64,000 nucleotides of DNA from Biancaea sappan (GCA_037074585.1 CM073493.1:36605501-36669500), one strand, 5' to 3'; shown: positions 9,689 to 21,700, counted from the first letter of the stretch. Notes: generated from the sequence alone by a model not told the origin. Made by a program: numbers and translations.

Positions 9689-11268
9689 CCAAAAAGGTAC
9701 CTTCTTAAATGCTCTTCAGGTTAAAACTGTAGAATCAATGACATGGGTTGTTGATTCTAGGGCTTTAGATCATATGACCAACAACGCCTCTCTACTTCTA
9801 GAGTTCAAATCATGTAATAAAAATCTCAAGGTCAAAATTGCTTATGGGTCCCCCTCGACTGTCACTGGTGTTGGAAAAGTGACCATTTCAAATACTTTCA
9901 CCCTTAATTTTGTCCTCTTAGTTCCAAATTTATCCTACAACTTACTGTTAATTAGTAAGTTGACAAGAGACATGAATGTTACTAAATTCTCCCCTTCTGG
10001 TTGTTTATTTCAAGATTTGGATTTGAGAGGATGATGGACAATACTAAAGAGGTTGATGGATTATATCGCATTCAAGCCAATAATCAAGCAACTTTGAAAT
10101 GCCACATCACAAATAGTCCCAAAAGTCTTGATAATGATGATATAATGTTATGGCATCATCTTGGCCATTCAAATTTTATTTATTTATCAAAGATGTTTCC
10201 CTATCTTTTTATTAATAAACATACAAAGTTTCTTGAATGTGAAGTATGTCAGTTATCTAAGCATTGTTGAAGTTCATACCTCAATCATGCATATAAACCA
10301 TCTCATCCTTTCTCTATCATTCATAATGATATTTGGGGCCAATCCCGCATTCAAAACATATATGGGGCACATTGGTTCATATCTTTTATTGATGATTACA
10401 CTCATGTTACTTGAGTTTTTTTTTTGTTAAGTCAAAAGCCTCAAATTTCTATACCATGATTAAAACCCAATTTCAAACCAAAATTCAAATTTTCTGATTT
10501 GACAACTCTAAGGACTATTTTAATTCTATCCTTAGAACCTTTTTTACTTGAGTAGGAAATTGTGCATCAAATTTCTTGTACTTACGCCGCAACAAATGGG
10601 ATAGCTGAATGCAACAGTAGGCATCTACTCGAAGTTGCTAGACCCTTAATGCTTACCCATAATGTCCCTTAAGACACAAGCACTGACAATCTAATGTCAA
10701 GTCCTCTCCAAACAATATCCTGACAATAGACTTGTTATCAATCTTCCTTCCCTTTGGTGGTTGTGCTTTTGTACATGTTTCATCTCAAAATAGAGGGAAG
10801 TTGAATATTAAATCCCAAAAGGGTTCAACAAAAGTATTGTAGTTTCCTCTTATGCTGATTAGGCTGGTTCCCTAACCAATAAGATGTCTACTTCAAGATA
10901 TTGTACCTATGTATGGGGAAATCTTGTCACTTGGAGAAGTAAGAAGCAATCTATGGTGTCTAGGAGTAGTGCTAATGTAGAATTTTGTGCAATGGCACAT
11001 GGAATCTATGAAGAATATTGTTGAAAAAAGAGTTGGAAGAGCTTCAACTTCCGATCACCACCTCCATGAATCTCCATTGTGACAATCAAGTAGCGATTCA
11101 AGTTGTAAAAAATTCAGTCCATCATGACAAAGTTGGAGCGACGGGTCACTAAAATAGTTTATGCTCCTATACTCCAACAGACTATTGATATCCTTACCAA
11201 AGTTGTTCCTAGAACTCAATTTGACAATCTCTTGCCCAAGCTGGGAATGATTGATATCTTGAGGGGGA
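9689..11268 (+). pseudogene. Copia protease, integrase and RNase H remnants
   Basis: Protease starts near 9700. The active-site block reads WVVDSRALDHMTNN (9744 onward): the catalytic Asp is kept, but the Gly of the usual DSGA is Arg. A pre-integrase domain with the zinc-binding pattern (LWHHLGHSN..CEVCQLSKHC) runs to 10270. The integrase core (10270-10700) is scrambled. RNase H remnants follow from about 10860: TWRSKK-like, LHCDNQVAIQVVKN (11070-11110) and LPKLGMIDIL (11240), in several frames. Many stops; inactive. Confidence 0.72.
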
Positions 11269-11269
11269 G

Positions 11270-11504
11270 TGTGGGATTCTATTATGTTATTATCACTAAT
11301 TTATTTCCTTTTCTATAAATATTTGGTTTTTTATTTGTTTTCTTAGAATTAAGTCTGATTGATTATGATGGATTAATATTTAATAGGTTTGATTGTATTC
11401 CTAGGACTCCCCACTTAGTGGGATAAGGCTATGTTGTTGTTGATTGTATTCCTAGGACTGTGGAGGATTTTCCTATATCATATTTGAGAGAATAACATTC
11501 TTCA
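11270..11504 (+). repeat. 3' LTR of the plus-strand Copia, with a 32-bp RTE insert
   Basis: Starts TGTGGGATTC right after the polypurine tract and ends ..GAATAACATTCTTCA. A tiny RTE 3' end with its target duplication is inserted at 11409-11440. Without the insert and duplicated target the LTR is about 185 bp. Confidence 0.68.
11409..11440 (+). mobile_element. Extremely 5'-truncated RTE LINE (32 bp) with long TSD
   Basis: The insert is CCCCACTTAGTGGGATAAGG followed by CTATGTTGTTGT. This is the conserved 3' end of plant RTE LINEs including the start of the TTG tail, as at the end of the LINE at 476-1287. It is flanked by perfect copies of GATTGTATTCCTAGGACT (11391-11408 and 11442-11459). Two further matching bases on the 5' side overlap the TTG tail and make the exact edge ambiguous. 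Confidence 0.85.
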
Positions 11505-13500
11505 ATATCAACAACACTCCCAACTTCATGGGCAATGAGCCTGACCCTTGAACAAACTTTTAAATCATGAAAGTGACTTATACTTTACCAAAAAACCCTC
11601 CAAACCTGAAAAGCACAGGATTTTAAGCACCAAAACAAATTCAAACAAACCAAAAATTTGGGGGGCATAGCATGCATTTTTAGGCAAATATAAATGCTTA
11701 AGTTTACATAAACATGTTAGGCAGCAAGTGTACTACAAGTGCCAATAAAAATCCTAGAATTCATAGGCTAGGTATGAAACACTTTCTTGGAAAGATTATA
11801 AAACCCAAAATGAAATTTTTAAACATGCTTAAGCTCTTGTGGAAGCCATGTAATTAGAGCAGCTTACTTTTGGCAGAATAAAAACCCGAAATCAACTTGA
11901 ATTATGGTTAAAACTAAGCCAAAATGCCCTGGGCATTTTGCATGTTGTTGGAAAGATTTAGAGCACAAATAGCATGAAATTTGCTTACATCCAAGATAAA
12001 TACTTTGGACAGCAAACTCTCATCTTTAGACAGAATTCATTCAAAATAGCTTGAAACATGTTCGAAGACATCTCAAGTATTCATAAGCAGTATACACATC
12101 ATTGGACAGAAACAACACTTAATCTGACCTGAAAAGCATGTTAAAAAAACCAAATTTCATAGGACAGCCAACAATTCTCTGTGCAGAGTCGTACCACCTA
12201 AAATGACCTGAAAAGATGCTTAAAACCACTCAAGCTTTACAGAACATTAACCACACACTTCAGGCATAAATGAAACACCAAACATGCTTGAACTGAACCT
12301 AAGAATAAACAAAAGAGACTGCACAGCAGTTACACACTTTCGACAGATTATCAAAGTACTGTACAAACATGCTTCAAACCGAGCAAAATAGTTTGGACAG
12401 CATACAACCACTTTCAACAGAGTTTTAGGCATTAAAATTAAACACAACTACTAGCACCGATTAATTCAAGTGGTTCACCATTTATTCCCCTTAAGTAAAG
12501 TCTCAAATTCAAACTTGTGAATAGAAAAGAAAAAGCTAAGAAAGCTTTACATTTTTGTGGTCTAACCTGACCATAACTAAATTAGTCGAAGCCAGTGATT
12601 TCTGGATATTGGTGGTTCTAACCAAAAGTTAACTCACAATCATGCTTAGAACTAAGTGAAAAGCACTAAACATCATACACAAATTCTGGACAGGTTTTTG
12701 GTGCATTTAAAGCTTGGCAAAACATGTGAGAATCTACCAGAAAGCTTGAAGACAGCACATGCAAATTTTAGACAGATTTTTTATGTATCAAAACATAGTG
12801 TAGACATGTTTTAAAAAATGAGAACCAAGCTTTGATCATAAATAGGAAAGCATGGTGTTGACATGTTTTAAAACTCAAAAATAAGCCTCAAAGCAAATTT
12901 AATACATTGAGACACAAATGGGACAGAAAGGCAGCTCCTTGCACCTATTTTGGAGCCCCAAAACAAATTTTAAACATCCTTGAATTCATGAGGTCAGCAA
13001 GAGCATCATTTGAGCAGATTTGAGGCACAAAGATATGCTTTAAGCAAACTCAAACACGCCTACAATGATGTGGGCAGCAACCAACAATTCTAAGCAGTGT
13101 TTTAAAACTCCCCAAACAGCATAGGCAAGTATTTGGGCAGTGTTCCCACATCAAAATTATGCCACAAACAAGCACAAGACCAATTGAAACTTCTGGGACA
13201 GCATATGAACACTTATGGACAGCATCCCCATGTTTTGAACAGGGTTACTCGCGCCAAAAACAGCTTCAAGCAAGCTTAAAGTGAAATAATAAAATAAAAA
13301 GTAATTAAAAAAAACACAAGACAGCATTTTTTGCAAGTTTGTACAGATTGGAAACATTGAACATGGCTTGGATCATAACAAAAATATATTTGAATCAATT
13401 AGAACCAAGCACGGCAGCAAAAGTTTACTAGAATGAGGTTTAGGCATACAAGGGACTGAATGAAATTCAAACCAAAATCCGTCACCACTGCATTTGAACA
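11505..13500. repeat. Degenerate TTGGACAGCA-type repeat, right block
   Basis: About 2 kb of AT-rich sequence in which variants of AAGC..CAAA..TTTGGACAGCATA.. and ACAG(A/G)TTTT.GGCAT(T)AAA recur every 60-150 bp. Examples are at 11994, 12098, 12391, 12688, 12755, 13065, 13134, 13196 and 13216. On the minus strand these read TGCTGTCCAAA and TTTAATGCC. Short minus-strand frames (12247-12447, 13157-13357) have no recognisable domain. Same theme as 7220-7673. Family not recognised. Confidence 0.5.
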
Positions 13501-14339
13501 AACTTTACACTTAATTTTCCAAGTGAATATGCATTATTAGCTAAACCAAACATTCACACCAAGAGACAAGCACGATCATTCAGAACACAAATATACAGAA
13601 ACTGTGCAAAGGGAAAATGTCACAGTTCCACAGAAAGATGCGTTCAAATGGGCAAAATCAAAAAGAAACATGCTTAACTTTTTAAATTCAAGGTTTATAT
13701 AGAACTAAATCACAACAGCACAGCATGTCCCGCTTTCAATTATCATCTGATTATATTAGCAAAAATCAGCATTCTCACACTAGCCTCAAATTAATACAAC
13801 AAAGAACCCAATAGGGCATACAATAGTGCATACAGGTTGACAACAGTGGCCTATCCAACACCAGCACTTTTCCATTATCTCATAGGCATATAAACTAGTG
13901 TCTTGAAATCAAGAGTCGACATCCTAGAATACACATGCAAGAGTGGCTAGCCATTTCAAAAATTCACAACTGAAGCAGATTAAAACCAATAGATTTACAC
14001 ATTCGCACATAAGAAATAAAAATGACCGACAAACATCTTTTCCCACACAGAAACCAAATCCGGGAGTGTAGCATTCTGCAGACAGAACAACACAAGTCCC
14101 AGAAATGCCTGAGATAGATTCGAGGTTCGAGCAAACCTCCCTACCGATTTCCTTCCATTTTGCCAACTGAAATAGTGCCACATTGAAGAAAAATTTAAAA
14201 AAAAAAAAGTATAACTACCAATTAAATTTTAAAACACAGAATCTATGCTAACATCCACTCTTATCATAACTCAAGATGCAGTTATGATGCACTGCCTCAT
14301 CCATCAGCAAGAATCTAAGGGTAGAAGAATTTGAAGATG
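13501..14339. other. AT-rich DNA without a supported gene
   Basis: Two overlapping minus-strand frames (13924-14183, about 85 and 62 codons) are open but show no family resemblance and are rich in Cys and Phe. They could be parts of an intron if 14340-14942 is a real 5' exon on the minus strand. I see no other structure. Confidence 0.3.
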
Positions 14340-14942
14340 GGTAAAACAGGTTCAAAGAATCTCACCTCTCTCGAGTAGACCGAGGTACAGCGCCACCGTG
14401 AAGCCAACGATGGTGACAAGCAAATGGTGGGGGACGACGACGAGCCCGGTGTCTTTCCTTCCTTATCCAGTGTCTAATGTTCTCCGCGAATGAGTATTTG
14501 CGTTGATGATGAGAGAGGTTAGAGAGAGCGCAGGGGAGACCGAGAATGGTTATGCATTGAGGTCGGAGATGTGTGTGATTTTAGAACCGAGAGTTTGTCT
14601 TCGTCTCTGCTCTCGTATTTCTCCGTGTGGGAATGGGAGAAAGGGAGAGATTAGAGTAAGGGAGAGAGGGAAGAAGGAAATCCGTGGGCGAGAGAGATGA
14701 GAGACAGAGGAGGTGTGGCCCGAGTGGTGATAGCCGAGAGAGATGAAATGGGGTAGCGAGAGTGGGAGCTAGCAGTGGGTAAGGGAGAGCTTTTGTCCTT
14801 TCCGTAGGAAGAAGAGAATGGTGGAGTGTGCGAGAGATTGAGAAGGGAGAAGAAGCAGGGGATGAGGCCGAGAGAGAGGGCAGAGGGTGAAGGTGAGGGT
14901 GAGTGGGAGGTTCAGAGACGAGAGACAGGAGAGTTGAAATAA
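14340..14942 (-). promoter_or_regulatory. Candidate 5' exon/leader of a minus-strand transcription unit
   Basis: Base composition changes sharply. The minus strand is CT-rich from 14940 to 14500, like many plant 5' leaders, then a GC-richer block runs to a good donor-site match, CGAGAGAG|GTGAGATTC, near 14367. The open frames here (14973-14581 on the minus strand; one ending near 14355) are low-complexity or lack a start, so I do not call a protein. A Mutator-like element sits directly upstream (14943-16137), a common position for such insertions. Alternative: simple CT-rich repeat only. Confidence 0.35.
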
Positions 14943-16137
14943 GGTCTATTTCCCAGCATGCCAACTCTCTCACGCAAAAATTCCCAATATTATTAATATC
15001 CCAAACTTATTTCCAATATACTGCTCTTTCCTATCAATCCGATTAATATGCAGTCGATTTTTATTCTTTTCTTTTTGTTTATTTTTTAAAAAACTCGGTG
15101 TGTGATCGATTTCCCTTTTTTATTTTATTTTTAAAAACCATGGAATCCGATCCTTACATGATCGAGTTCCTTTTGAGAATTTTTTTATTTTTTTAAAAAA
15201 TCTGGAATTCCAATTTCTTTTTATTTTATTTTGAAAACTGAAACATTTCTTTTTTATTTTAAAAAAATGGAATCGAACCAGCATATTTTTTAAATTTTTT
15301 AAATCTGAATTTTTTTTTATTGATTCAGTTATTTTTCTGAAATCTAAATTAGTTTTTAAATTCAAAGATAATCAATATAAAAAAATTATATTCTAATCTA
15401 ATCAGATTATCAATGTGATTGTAAATTTAAGAACAATATTTGAAATAAATTGCTTAACATGTCATTAATGTGAGTGAAAATTAATTAATCAAAAAAATTA
15501 TTGGAGGTATGTGAGGCATCAACGAGCAAGGACAATGTGATCTACATCCACGGATAGGGAAAAATATCTGCCCACGCCTTGCTCGTTGATGCCTCACATG
15601 CCTCTAATAATTTTTCTCATTAATTAATTTTCACTCACATTAATGACATGTTAAGGAATTTATTTCAAATATTGTTCTTAAATTTACAATCACATTGATA
15701 ATCTGATTAAATTAGAATATAATTTTTTTATATTGATTATCTTTGAATTTAAAAACTAATTTAGATTTCAAAAAAATAACTGAATCAATAAAAAAATTCA
15801 GATTTAAAAAATTTTAAAAATATGCTGGTTCGATTCCATTTTTTTAAAATAAAAAAGAAATGTTTCAGTTTTCAAAATAAAATAAAAAGAAATTGGAATT
15901 CCAGATTTAAAAAAAATTCTCAAATGGAATCCTCCATTGTTTTTTTCAAAAAATAAAAAGGGAAATCGATCAAATAGTGATCGATTTCTTAGCTTTAAAA
16001 AAAAATAAGAAAAGAATCAAAATCAACGACATGTTAATCAAATTGCACGGAAAGAGTAATATATTGGGAATAAGTTTGGGATAGTTAATATATTGGAAAT
16101 TTTTGTGTAAAAAAATTAGTACGCTGGGAAATAAACC
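14943..16137. mobile_element. Long-TIR, non-autonomous Mutator-like element with 9-bp TSD
   Basis: The two halves are near-complete inverted repeats. The left starts GGTCTATTTCCCAGC and the right ends GCTGGGAAATAAACC. The arms run about 560-590 bp to a perfect GAGGCATCAACGAGCAAGG / CCTTGCTCGTTGATGCCTC pair (15513-15531 and 15577-15595) around a 45-bp loop. The 9-bp direct repeat TTGAAATAA flanks it (14934-14942 and 16138-16146), the hallmark target duplication of Mutator-like elements. It has no coding capacity; short frames inside are arms of the palindrome. It must have been moved by a transposase supplied elsewhere. Confidence 0.88.
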
Positions 16138-16337
16138 TTGAAATAAATTATAAGAGAAAGAATGATGAAATAGAGAATACGAATAGAGAAGACAATGAAG
16201 ATTGAAATAAAAAAACATTTGAATCTATAGCTGTCATGGGTAGAATGGTGATACGTAAGACCCAAGTTGTGTCTGAGTAACAGAAGGCTAAAGAGAAATG
16301 GATATGGGAGAATTTGGATTTGACACTTGTTCAATAA

Positions 16338-16503
16338 AGATGAGTATAGTGTTTGTTCTTATCTGGATTATCAAATTTCATATGCAACAGTCCAGATGTT
16401 AAGTAATAGTTTTAGTAGTTTTTTTTTAAAAAAGATATTAAAATCTAGATCATTGAATATAAAATCTAACGGTCTAAATAAAGATAAGCATCATACTTAA
16501 CTT
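16338..16503. mobile_element. Possible small foldback MITE
   Basis: The outer ends are imperfectly inverted: GAGTATAGTGTTTGTTCTTATCTGG on one side against AGATAAGCATCATACTTAAC on the other. AACAGTCCAGAT and ATCTAACGGTCT lie inside. I could not define a TSD. Family uncertain. Confidence 0.35.
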
Positions 16504-16857
16504 TGTAGAGCAAATACCAAATCCTAAGTCATATGGGGATGGCTATAAGAGAAATAGATATGGGGATGGCTATTGCGAAATGTGAGAGAAATCTTACAGA
16601 TATCAATTGCTATGTGGTTATTGCTTCTAACATGCTTTTATGTAAGAAATGGTGTTTTCTTATGATACGCGATGCTAGCTATTATGAATATATGTTCTCA
16701 CTATTTTTCTTGTAAAACTACCAATTTTTTAGGAAGGGCCAAGGTTAAGAGAAAGGAAGTAGAGAAAGATAATATTAACCCTCATAAATGTGTCAAACTG
16801 GATTTTGTTTGGTTTATAAGCTACTGTAAATACATATGACATTTGTAGAAATTGTAA

Positions 16858-17743
16858 GAGCCCTTTGGAAAGTAGGAAAGAATTTTAATAGAAAGGAAAA
16901 GAAAGATGGAAAGGTAAAAGGAAAAGGAAAAAGAAAAATATTTTGTTTGATATGACTTAGAAAAGAATAAAGGAAAAGAGATATTGTTTTGTTTGGTATG
17001 AATTTTTTAACGGAAAAGAAAGGAAAGATATAGCATAATTTTACAAAAATATCCCTCAATTAATTTTTTAAAAAAAGAATAAAATCTAATTAAAAAAAAT
17101 ATCCTTCCAAAGCCATCTTCAGTTTCTCACCCTCTCAATCGTTCTCTCTAACTCTTGTCGGTGCTCTCACTCACAAAAAGGAACTTATCTCCCTCCCAGT
17201 CGATCTCATTCTGCTCAAACTCATCTCTGTCTTGTCAGTGCTCTCGTCTTCCTCAGGCAATCTCATCTCCTTTTGTCTCTCGGTCAGTCTCATCTCCCTT
17301 CAGCGGCCTCAAAATTCTATGATGGCGGAGCATGTGACAAATTCATAACCAAAATCTGCGAATCAAGTTTCTCATATCGCAACAAAGATGAAAAAGCAGG
17401 GCCTTATGCATCGTCATTGGTTCCTCCGGCCTAGAGGTAGTCATCTCGTCTCCCTCTGTCTCTCAATCTCATCTCCCTCTTCTATCTCTCGGTCTCATCT
17501 CCCTCTGTCTCTCTAAACAATTGACTGAATCAAAGAGAAGGGGCAAATTTGGCATCAATGCCTAACTTCTACCTTTTCCATCCTATGAAGTTGTTTTTCC
17601 ATTGATTTTACTAAGGAAAGAGCTAAAGGAAAAACACTTCTAAAAATATTCCATTGCCTAAGCTCACTAAACAAAAGAAAGGAAGAAAATGCTAGAATTC
17701 TCTCTTCCTTTCCTGTGGTGAGAAGCATACCAAACAGGCCCTA
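16858..17743. mobile_element. Possible hAT-like MITE with ends resembling GGGCCTGTTTGG
   Basis: The right end reads CATACCAAACAGGCCCTAAG and the left end AAGAGCCCTTTGG, an imperfect inverted pair like the termini of many plant hAT-type MITEs. The subterminal sequence on both sides is purine/pyrimidine-biased (GGAAAGAAAAGG on the left, its complement bias on the right). The interior (17100-17520) is CT-rich with repeated TCTCATCTCCCTC. No TSD was found, so this is tentative. Confidence 0.33.
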
Positions 17744-18770
17744 AGGGTTATGGTTATGCATATTTTAAGTTAAAGTAGTGACTTGAGAGCTTGTGTTAGT
17801 ATAAGTGTGAATTCTTTCCATGATGGTCTATATTATATGTCTCTTATGGAAATGGTAACCTTATAAGCAAGTGAAATCATTAGTGAAGTATATGATGTAT
17901 TAGCCATGTATGTATAGTTGATTGGGTGTAAAAGCACACTTATTATACTTAATCGGCCACTGGGGAACTTACATGGCAAATGGAACCTATAATAAAGGTA
18001 AAAATTGAGAAATAGTAGAGCATAGAAGCTAGCAGTTGACCACTACAAGGAACCAGTTGACTACTAACTCATTTATAAGGAAATAGCAGCTTGATAGAGA
18101 CCAACCAGTCAACCAATCTCCTAAACCAGCTGACCGATCAACCTCTAGAATAGCAAAAATGATCTAGCTAAAGAGTAAGCAGTTGACTGGTTACAGCTTA
18201 GAAGTTGACCGCTTGATCTTTGTTTGACAAGTTGTTCCATAAAATTACTACGGCCATGCCTCTGCCTTCCACTGCTATAGCACTGAAACAATAGAAAAAC
18301 CTCTTCCTACATAATTTTGACTCTTTTTTTTCCCTTATTTTCATTTCCAATCCCTTAGGCTTTCCTCCCAAATTGTCCAAGTAATCTTCCTCTCTACAAA
18401 GCATAAGGAAAGAAGGGACAATTGCAGCTTGGACTCGAGGTGTGGGAATATCCTACTTTGATTCTATTTATTTCTTTTCAAAAGCTCCTTAAATGTGAAA
18501 AGAACATATGATTATATAAGTTGAACATATGATTATAAGGAACTGTGGATTATAAATTGTGAAAAGGACACATGAATACTTGAGTTGAGCAAATGGCTAT
18601 GAACAAATCAATGTAATGTAAATGCATATGTGAGTTTCCTTAGAACTGGCTTTAGGAATAAGATTGAATTATGAAAACAAAAAAAGGAAAGAAAAATGAC
18701 TTCATAGTAATCAATTCTAGTAGAAAAACAGGAAAGTTTACATGAAAATATAATAATAAAGGAAAAATCA
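17744..18770. other. Intergenic or old repeat DNA with a TTGAC-rich patch
   Basis: No gene was seen. Between 18030 and 18225 the motif (A)GTTGAC(C/T) or its complement occurs at least eight times in a 12-30-bp rhythm (CAGTTGACCACTA, CAGTTGACTACTA, CAGTCAACC and others). A minus-strand frame at 18198-18404 has no recognisable domain. Confidence 0.35.
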
Positions 18771-21700
18771 AACAAGGGTACCTCTCACCTAATAATAACA
18801 GAGGCGAGCACACAGCTTGCTAGGGTAATCACTAATAGACATAGGCACACAACCTAGGAATGGTAAGCTAACCAGAGTAGATATAGAATCTAGTGTATGG
18901 AGCTCATACAAAACAAAATAGATCTACATGTGTTGGCCTACACATAGGGCTAGCAACACCCCTACTAGTGGGTTTGCTTAGATGCATTAAGGGTTAACAG
19001 CTCCACTGTTACCAACTGGATCCAGATTCAAACCTTCTCCAAAAGTTTTAAAATAGTAATGAGTAAGAAATTTAGTAAATGTTAAATATGAAAACAAATG
19101 GTTCCCTTCAATCGATGAAAGATGACATTAGAACATATATCCAATATCACAAATCGTTCCTAATAAATCAAAACATAATCTGAGGTCTTACTTCAATCAA
19201 TAAAAGAGTAATTAATTTCTAAATAACATCATCAACATCATTTTAAATAGGTTCTATCATGGCCCAATTCTCATATCATCATGTTCATAAACAATCAAAA
19301 TTGGGACCATGATTTGCTCATGTTTGTCCAATTCTAAATAATTTCAAGTAATTTTTTTTTAAAAAGTCAAATATGTTAATAGTAAAAAATGATTTAGTTA
19401 AAATAAAAGATTTGTAACAATCAAGTTCGAAAACATTATTAGTCTGTACCATAAAAGCATCATTTACTCACTAGATTTGAACACAATGCCCATACATATC
19501 AAAGGTTCACAAGATTTTATGTGTGACATCTATGATTTTTCTATAATATGGATAATGTGTTTATCCTATCATTTGTGTTTGTGTAATTTTAAGGACCAAA
19601 TCAAAATTTTAGAGAGATGGTGATAATTGTGAATTTGTGAGATTCTTGTGTATTGTATTTTTATTTCGTGCGAATATGTGTTGCATTATAGGACGTGAAA
19701 TGAAATTTTATAAATAACTTATGCATATGGCATATGTGGCATAATGTGCATACTTATATGCATGGGGTATGAACTTTGAGAACATATTTGTGAAAATTGT
19801 GAACTGTGCCCAAAGGTAGCGGCAATACTTGTGATTAGTCCTCGTATGGAACTAAAGTGAAAAGAATGTGAAAATTGTGTGCTTGACGGGAATGGTAGGG
19901 AAAATTTGTGTTTAGTGTGATTTTTGTGATGTTGTGATGGCTATAAGGTTGTGGTTCTGGAGAGGTGCGTGTTGGGTGGTTGGATATTTTATTTTAAAGG
20001 AGATTCCTACTATTCCTTTAGACAGAGGCTTAGAATATTAAAGGTTAAAGGGCAAAATGGTCAACTTGGAAAATGAAATATTTAAAACCCATACACAATT
20101 CGGCCATATGCTTCCTCACACCATTCTCTTATATGTTTCATTAGGCTTCGCTCTATTGGAAAACATTGGGTTGAAGGTGAGATTCAAGTTTCCTTCCCAA
20201 ACTTTTACTGATTTTCACCTAAGGGGAAATCCTAAGGTAGGTTGTGGGTAGATCTTACTTCCAAACTCTCATATCATTGAGTTCTTATGTCTCAAATTCA
20301 TTTTGATTGGTGGATTGCAAAGGGAATGGGAGATTGGGGTGAAATCTTGTGTGATGGCTAAAGCCTTGAAATTTGGGGAAAACTTGCAAATCCTAAGAAT
20401 CAAGGGAGTTCTTGATGTTTTGTGAGGTTTAGGATGGATTTGAAACATTTTTTGCTGACCCAAAATGAATTTGGAATGACCTATGGGAGTTTGAAAGCTA
20501 GGGATACACACTTGGGAAGCTTTTCATGTTGGTCCATGGAGCAGGGCTGTCTGCCACCATTGTAACGGTGAAAATTACCACTGTAGTGGTGAATAGTGTT
20601 ATTGGCACTGCGGCATTAGGTCAAGCTTCCCTCTTCAAAATTTGATCCTTTCCTGCATATTTTCTTGTGTTGGGTGATTAGGGGTTGCATTCCAAGTTCT
20701 TAAATTCCTCTTGCATGATCTCAAGTAAGGATTTGGGTAAAGATATGGTGTAGATTCAAGATAAGTGACTAACTCTACTTATGTCTTGGTTGACATGCAT
20801 GTGCCTTAGTGATATTTCATTTTCCTTGCATCTTAAAACTTGTGAATACATGTGTGGTTGATGCACTGAAAGACATTCTACACTAGGTAGCAAAATGGTA
20901 GGTCCGGATAGAGTATTAGACATTCTATCTTTCCTTGTTTGTTCCTTTCATGTAAAATCCTTAATAGAGTATTAGACACAAACACACATATATATACACG
21001 AGTATGCCATCGTTGTAAACGAGTTAGGCCTGGATACATGAATGGCAATGATTATGTGAAAATGAATTTACCAATGCATTCTTTAATCTTTGATGAAAGA
21101 GTACTTGCATATTGATAAATGTATGGTGTTATTTGTTATGCACTCATGTTATTGTTCTATATGGACCTTGATTGTGCATATGAAATTAAATAAGTCATTG
21201 TGTGATTTCTTAATATGAGCAACGATTGAGATATTTGCCATGCATGTCTTGTTGAAGTAAATGTGATATTCTCATGACTCGATAAATGAATATGTGCATG
21301 CGGCTTCTTTGAGACTACCCCATATGTGTGGTGGCTTGACATTGTTATTATGATATATGTATGTGATTGTGATTATGAAACAATGGATGATGTGGCCTTG
21401 TGGAACAAGATTCTAAATAGAAACCCCTTTATTCACTATTGTGGAATAAGGTTTCTTTTTCTTTATTTCTTTTCTCTTTCCTTACTAATGTAAAGCAAAG
21501 AGACTACTATTCATAATATGCGTGTCATGACTACTCACTCTTCCATCCACTACTATAAGACAAAAAACTTGTCTTTGTTCTCTACTATGGAATAAAGCAA
21601 AAACTCTTTTTTTTTTCTGATGAAGATATTTCCTTTAAAATTAAACACAAGGATGAACATAATATCACATATAAAATGCTTTTATGAATAAACTAGCTAC

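Larger units (their letters stand above)
9600..11504 (+). mobile_element. Ty1/Copia element, 5'-truncated, with 3' LTR
   Basis: Plus-strand protease, pre-integrase, integrase and RNase H remnants run into a polypurine tract (TTGAGGGGGAG, 11259-11269) and a 3' LTR (11270-11504). The LTR start (TGTGGGATTCTATTATG) closely resembles the LTR of the element at 263-4135, so both belong to one family. No 5' LTR or gag is present. Most of the RT is missing between about 10820 and 10860. Confidence 0.72.

Noticed and set aside
14581..14973. 130-codon minus-strand frame
   Set aside because: Very biased composition (Ser, Pro, Leu, Thr) from CT-rich DNA, and it runs into the terminal repeat of the Mutator-like element. 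Better explained as a leader or simple repeat than as protein.
15120..16334. Short frames at 15120-15365, 15970-16218 and 16116-16334
   Set aside because: They are translations of AT-rich inverted-repeat arms or of the element boundary.
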